This document shows, piece by piece, positions 60,488-64,000 of a stretch of 64,000 nt of DNA. The translations under genes were made by a program, and so were the position numbers. Positions within the stretch are counted from its first letter, which is position 1. Every line of letters starts with the position of its first letter. This DNA is from an uncultured Desulfobacteraceae bacterium (lineage in GTDB: Bacteria > Desulfobacterota > Desulfobacteria > Desulfobacterales > UBA5852), in assembly GCA_913060875.1 (NCBI GenBank), contig CAJXSL010000001.1, forward strand, positions 1,012,464 through 1,076,463, given 5' to 3'. The notes beneath the pieces were generated by a model. The model saw nothing but the letters and a program-made list of their open reading frames with translations. It searched no databases and had not been told where the DNA came from.

Positions 60488-60606
60488 GGGGACGTTGTTG
60501 GCAAGCTACACCAACTTGTCCTTCGGAGAATCTGACAGATTCCCGATGCAAAAATATGGAAACCGCTCGACGAATATGTTTTTGTGCGTGTTGTCAACAA
60601 CGTCCC
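60488..60606. mobile_element. MITE-like family 3, full copy
   Basis: A 119-bp element with 16-base ends GGGACGTTGTTGGCAA and TTGTCAACAACGTCCC, inverted with one mismatch. The right ~70 bp recur at 46149-46224. It stands between two broken genes. Confidence 0.7.
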
Positions 60607-60616
60607 TTAAATGGCA

Positions 60617-61405
60617 TCTTTTTTTCACCCACCGGAACCACGCAAAAGGTATTGGAAAGCATCGCGAAAGGCATTGCCGTTGAAAATGTCGGGCAGGTGA
60701 ACCTGACACTCCCGGAAGGCACGCAGCAAACCACCCCTCCTTTTTCAGATGAACTGGTGATTATCGGGGCGCCTGTTTACGGGGGGGCGTCTGTCGGTTG
60801 ATGCCGTCAAGCGGTTCAAGCAGCTGAAAGCCAACCGAACCCTGGCAATTATCATCGTTGTCTACGGTAACCGGGAGTTTGAAGATGCCTTGCTGGAATT
60901 GAAAAATCTGGCCAAAGAATTGGGCTTTAATCCGATTGCCGGTGGTGCCTTCATCGGGGAGCACTCTTTTGCCACCGAGGATATCCCCATTGCCAATGGC
61001 CGTCCGGATCGCCAGGATGTTGAAATGGCAATGGAATTCGGTGCCAAGATCAGGGCCAAAGTCGCGGCGCTGTCATCTCAGGATGCGCATACGGATTTGG
61101 AAATCCCCGGTCGTTTCCCCTACGAATCAGGCGGCGCGGGTCCCATGAAGGTTGCTCCCGTGACCAACGAGGACACCTGCACGGTCTGCGGCACCTGCGC
61201 CAGTGTATGCCCAACAGCGGCCATTTCGATCAACGGCAGTGTGGCAACCGATATCCCGCTGTGCATCCGCTGTTGCGCCTGTGTCAAAAACTGCCCCACC
61301 GGCGCACGGGTGTGGGAAGACAGCAAGATGAAGGAAATTGCCAACTGGCTGAATGAAAAATGCCGTGCCCGGAAAGAGCTTCAGCTTTTCGGGATCGGCT
61401 TGTAG
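60617..61405 (+). pseudogene. Broken EFR1-type flavodoxin-ferredoxin fusion
   Basis: The first frame begins at FFSPTGTTQKVLESIAKGI (flavodoxin phosphate loop) directly after the family 3 element, without its own start. It runs to GAPVYGG, where a run of seven G causes a +1 shift. The next frame continues LSVDAVKRFKQLKANRTLAIIIVVYGNREFEDALLELKNLAKELGF and ends with two 4Fe-4S clusters (CTVCGTCASVCPTAA and CIRCCACVKNCPTGA). With one G removed the protein is continuous, so a sequencing slip is possible for the shift, but the missing start is not explained by it. Confidence 0.75.
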
Positions 61406-61484
61406 GGTCCGGCGATGTGCCAAGAAGAGACCTCGCTACTGAATGGTTACGGGGTCCTCCTTCCTGAAGCTTATACGCAGGTTG

Positions 61485-62138
61485 CTATTTCCTGAACTTT
61501 CTCCGACCAAAACCAGCTAAACCAACAAGACCCAATCCCATGAGGACGATAGTGGAGGGCTCGAAAACAGGGCTCGAGTCTCCGTTGCGAAGAGCCCATG
61601 CTTTGAACTCAGGTAATGGACCGCCTGGTAGAATAGCTATTATATACTCGCGTCCGTCACTAAAGTCGAAAGCAGTGTAACCTCCATTATTGAGCCAGAA
61701 TAAATCCGGAGTCAAACCCGTAAAATCTCTCACTTCCCCGCTGGAACTGTCTGTAAAGGACGTGCCTGGAAAACTATATTCAACTCCACCAAGATTATTA
61801 TAAAACATGTAATCAAGTTCGTAATCATTCGGCGTCTCGTCTCCTGGCATTATTACAACGCTAAATGACGTGTTTGGGAGACGCCAGTCATCATATCCCT
61901 GAAAAACCAGCGACTCAGCCCAGTCATTTGCGTTATCCCAAGACATAAGACCGTCACTGTTCGATAGCCCATCGTCGTATACAGACCCGGCACCGTAGTT
62001 AGCATTTTGAAGCCACGTGACATCTAAAACATCATCATAGATTAGCCCCCCACCACGGTCCCATAATGTGGCATTGGCCACTCCCAACATTCCCAAAACA
62101 ACTAACAGGATACATGAAAAAGATAAAAAAATTTTCAT
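61485..62138 (-). CDS. DUF1566-like PEP-CTERM exported protein
   Basis: The 217-residue protein has a signal peptide, then TLWDRGGGLIYDDVLDVTWLQNANYG, DDWRLPNTSF and a PEP-CTERM tail (FEPSTIVLMGLGLVGLAGFGRRKFRK). Its first domain is very close to the start of the VPLPA-type protein at 23406-24149. It lies 2 bases after the next PEP-CTERM gene, so they are co-transcribed. It is probably processed by an exosortase and linked to extracellular polysaccharide. Confidence 0.85.
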   Translation of the reverse strand: MKIFLSFSCILLVVLGMLGVANATLWDRGGGLIYDDVLDVTWLQNANYGAGSVYDDGLSNSDGLMSWDNANDWAESLVFQGYDDWRLPNTSFSVVIMPGDETPNDYELDYMFYNNLGGVEYSFPGTSFTDSSSGEVRDFTGLTPDLFWLNNGGYTAFDFSDGREYIIAILPGGPLPEFKAWALRNGDSSPVFEPSTIVLMGLGLVGLAGFGRRKFRK

Positions 62139-62140
62139 AT

Positions 62141-62848
62141 TTAATCCCCCTCTCCCCGCTTCTTAAACTTTTTCCTCCCAAATACTGCAAGTCCTGCAAG
62201 TCCAGCACCTAAAAGGAAAAGGGTGGCAGGTTCGGGAACTGGATTCACGGACAGCGATTCAATACTTAAACCATACAAGGACATAGCGCTTCCGCCTACA
62301 TAACCGTCGACACCGGTCCATTCGTTCGCTGCCACTGATACGGGAAAATCAAACGGTAATGTATCCGTGAGGCCGGGGCCGTACGGGGGCACCCCACCCA
62401 ATTCGAACCTCACATATGGCGCATACTCTTGCACGGTGAACGTCATGCCGATGCCTTGGCTGACAAATGTTCCTTGTGTTGTATTGATAGTGCGGTAAAC
62501 CGTGATACCTCCATGCGTGTTTGATATGGGGACGTCAACACCATCCAATGTCAACGAAACGTTATCCCACAGGTATTGAGTGTACTCAGTTAGATAGATG
62601 TCTACAGAGCCACCCGGTTGCGGATAGCCCGTGGAATAATCTCCTGTGTAGCTATACTCTTTCTCCGAATCAATTAGGGCATGTATCGTAAAGTCCGAAT
62701 TCAACCAACCCAAGCCATCGTAGGTATATCCTGGAAACAGCTCGACGACTTGCCCTTCTGCGTGATAATCTACCAAAATGGCATAAGCAGGAGTTGTGCA
62801 AAAAAAGACACATAACAAACCTATAGTAACGAAATTAAGTTTCTTCAT
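62141..62848 (-). CDS. PEP-CTERM exported protein
   Basis: The 235-residue protein has a signal peptide (LCVFFCTTPAYA) and a beta-rich middle (VDIYLTEYTQYLWDNVSLTLDGVDVPIS) and ends VPEPATLFLLGAGLAGLAVFGRKKFKK, the typical tripartite sorting signal. The mature domain is not recognised. It is 33 bases downstream of the next gene on the minus strand. Confidence 0.83.
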   Translation of the reverse strand: MKKLNFVTIGLLCVFFCTTPAYAILVDYHAEGQVVELFPGYTYDGLGWLNSDFTIHALIDSEKEYSYTGDYSTGYPQPGGSVDIYLTEYTQYLWDNVSLTLDGVDVPISNTHGGITVYRTINTTQGTFVSQGIGMTFTVQEYAPYVRFELGGVPPYGPGLTDTLPFDFPVSVAANEWTGVDGYVGGSAMSLYGLSIESLSVNPVPEPATLFLLGAGLAGLAVFGRKKFKKRGEGD

Positions 62849-62881
62849 TAGTCCTCCTTTCTGAAGCTTATATGCATATCG

Positions 62882-63556
62882 CTATTTCCAGGACTTTCTC
62901 CGGCAAAAACCAGCCAAACCAACAAGACCCAATACCATAAGGACGATTGTTGACGGCTCCGGAACTGGAGTACTTTCGCCAATGATGCTCTCTGAAAACG
63001 CATTGGCTAAACTGATATTCGCCGATGTGATAGTTGGGACCCCATTCTCTTCAACATTCGGTAAAGTGATATTGAAGTACAGGCCGTAGTATCTGAGCTT
63101 TGGGTTATTCTGGTCGCCAGCAGCAAAAATATTGTATTGAGCCGTGTCCGTTCCGTTCGAAACACCCGTGTCAAATACCCCCGTACCTGATATTGGATCT
63201 CCGTACATATCGGTTAGGTACATTATTTGAGTGCCCACGATCGGACGCTGAAAGGGAACACAGTCCGGCGAATTGCAGAAATCTGCTCCAAAGTCTAGCA
63301 TCAGATTGGCTGCTGATTTTTTGCTGTCTGCAGAAAACGGATTAGTTAACTCTACATACTTCATGTCAGTGAAGATAAATTGCCACTCGACGGTTTGACC
63401 ATCCGCAGGAAGGCCGAGAATTTCTGTAGATGTAATGCTCAAGACACCTGCCGGATCACCCACATTGCCTGGATTAATTTCGATAATAGTGGCTCCGGAT
63501 GGTGTGACGGCGAGTGCCAGCGTAGCGCAGACCACTAAAAAGAGAAACTTTCTCAT
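62882..63556 (-). CDS. PEP-CTERM exported protein preceded by a structured leader
   Basis: The 224-residue protein has a signal peptide (FLFLVVCATLALAVTPSGA), a beta-rich middle (EINPGNVGDPAGVLSITSTEILGLPADGQTVEWQFIFTDM) and the tail VPEPSTIVLMVLGLVGLAGFCRRKSWK. The tail is nearly the same as that of 61485-62138. GGAGGAGG precedes the ATG. The leader upstream ends in an intrinsic terminator (see 63583-63752), which suggests riboswitch control of this three-gene unit. Confidence 0.85.
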   Translation of the reverse strand: MRKFLFLVVCATLALAVTPSGATIIEINPGNVGDPAGVLSITSTEILGLPADGQTVEWQFIFTDMKYVELTNPFSADSKKSAANLMLDFGADFCNSPDCVPFQRPIVGTQIMYLTDMYGDPISGTGVFDTGVSNGTDTAQYNIFAAGDQNNPKLRYYGLYFNITLPNVEENGVPTITSANISLANAFSESIIGESTPVPEPSTIVLMVLGLVGLAGFCRRKSWK

Positions 63557-63582
63557 TTTTTCCTCCTCCTTTTCTTTTAAAT

Positions 63583-63752
63583 AAAAAAACCGAGCTAAAC
63601 CGTATGTGACCTTGACGATGTCACACTCGGCAGCTCGGCTATCTATTCCAAAACCAGTTGAGTTTTAGAGGATTCTAAATAACAAGAAAATCAGTCCGCG
63701 CTTTTAGACCCGCGGCTTTCCGCCCCCTTAAAGCGGGTTGGCTTTACACACA
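63583..63752 (-). promoter_or_regulatory. Candidate c-di-GMP-I (GEMM)-like riboswitch with terminator
   Basis: Read on the minus strand, GGGGCGGAAAGCCGCGGGTC then TAA resembles the GACGCAAAGCC..CGGGUCUAA core of GEMM-I. It is followed ~60 bases later by GATAGCCGAGCTGCCGAG, similar to the GUAGCCGGGUUACCGA arm. CCGAGCT of that arm can pair with AGCTCGG, which is followed by seven T just before the gene (hairpin 63590-63638). The first conserved part (AGGGCAAACC) is poorly matched, so the aptamer class is uncertain; the terminator is clear. 63753-64000 shows no gene. Confidence 0.5.
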
Positions 63753-64000
63753 ATTTTGATTGGGAAATGATATAAGTTATGCAAAAATTATGCATAAAGT
63801 TACGATTTCAAAAAGTTGCATAATTCTAGTGAGATGTAAATTGGGGAAATTTTTTTTTGGGGCGATTCGGCAATAAGTTGCCCAATTTTTTAATGCATCG
63901 AGTGCCTATTGGGAAAATCAGGTAACAGTTGCCGGTAACGCACACGAGTTGAAATCAATTGATTTATCCCATCATCGGAGTAGCCCTGAAATAGAGTAGC

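Overview
The window looks like chromosome from a GC-rich, strictly anaerobic Desulfobacterota bacterium, with a Desulfosarcina or Desulfobacteraceae-like gene content. The signs are an iron-only hydrogenase with its full maturation set, acyl-CoA metabolism, many 4Fe-4S proteins, sigma-54 control, PEP-CTERM exported proteins, and several families of short dispersed repeats. No rRNA, tRNA, transposase, phage gene or CRISPR array was recognised. The taxonomic placement is inferred from gene content only.

Layout. 1-2587: end of a spermidine/putrescine-type ABC importer (ATPase cut by the window edge, two permeases). 2588-11400: DegV protein, long-chain acyl-CoA synthetase, class IV aminotransferase, a DUF1566 exported protein, an acyl-CoA dehydrogenase and an AbrB-like regulator, separated by repeat-filled gaps. 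11668-19731 (minus): one hydrogenase locus in transcription order hydG, hydE, a NuoF-type/GltD-type fusion, the catalytic [FeFe] subunit, hydF. This matches the glutamate-synthase-linked (group A2) type. 19732-26000: AT-richer accessory genes, including a SemiSWEET transporter overlapping a LuxR-type receptor, a lipoprotein, two VPLPA/PEP-CTERM exported proteins and a methyltransferase. 26328-34991: a SpoIIE-type phosphatase, a CoA-disulfide-reductase-like flavoprotein divergent from a PAS/sigma-54 activator (with a recognisable -24/-12 promoter and likely enhancer sites), a CsaA-like protein, and the ArgP/ArgO lysine/arginine export pair. 35231-36833: ferredoxin-like protein plus PadR regulator.

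37213-45459 is an arsenic and redox island: ArsR, an ArsP/SO_0444-type permease, a small redox-active thioredoxin, an exported thioredoxin, a CcdA-like membrane electron carrier, a phosphodiesterase-like protein, a second ArsR, ArsC, Acr3, and a GlpC/HdrD-like iron-sulfur protein whose start overlaps the acr3 stop.

46387-50555 is an AT-rich, same-strand five-gene block: a DUF262-HNH protein, two membrane proteins, a FlgT-C-like beta protein and a small orphan. It is the best candidate here for an undescribed (possibly defence) module. Next to it a 79-residue orphan gene occurs as two intact copies and one broken copy. 51043-61405 holds a large adenylate-cyclase/ATPase/TPR protein, lipoproteins, a class C beta-lactamase-like lipoprotein, an esterase, and debris (two PHP-phosphatase tails and a frameshifted ferredoxin gene). 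61485-63556 holds three minus-strand PEP-CTERM proteins. The first has a long leader ending in an intrinsic terminator and resembling a c-di-GMP-I (GEMM) riboswitch.

Repeats are a major theme. There are at least three MITE-like families with terminal inverted repeats, a ~160 bp 'CACGAAG' family in five copies, an 'AAGCTCAAAGCGTCAAGC' family partly in tandem, and others. Several supply stop codons, fill intergenic gaps or flank broken genes. All similarities were judged by eye from the sequence; no database search was run.
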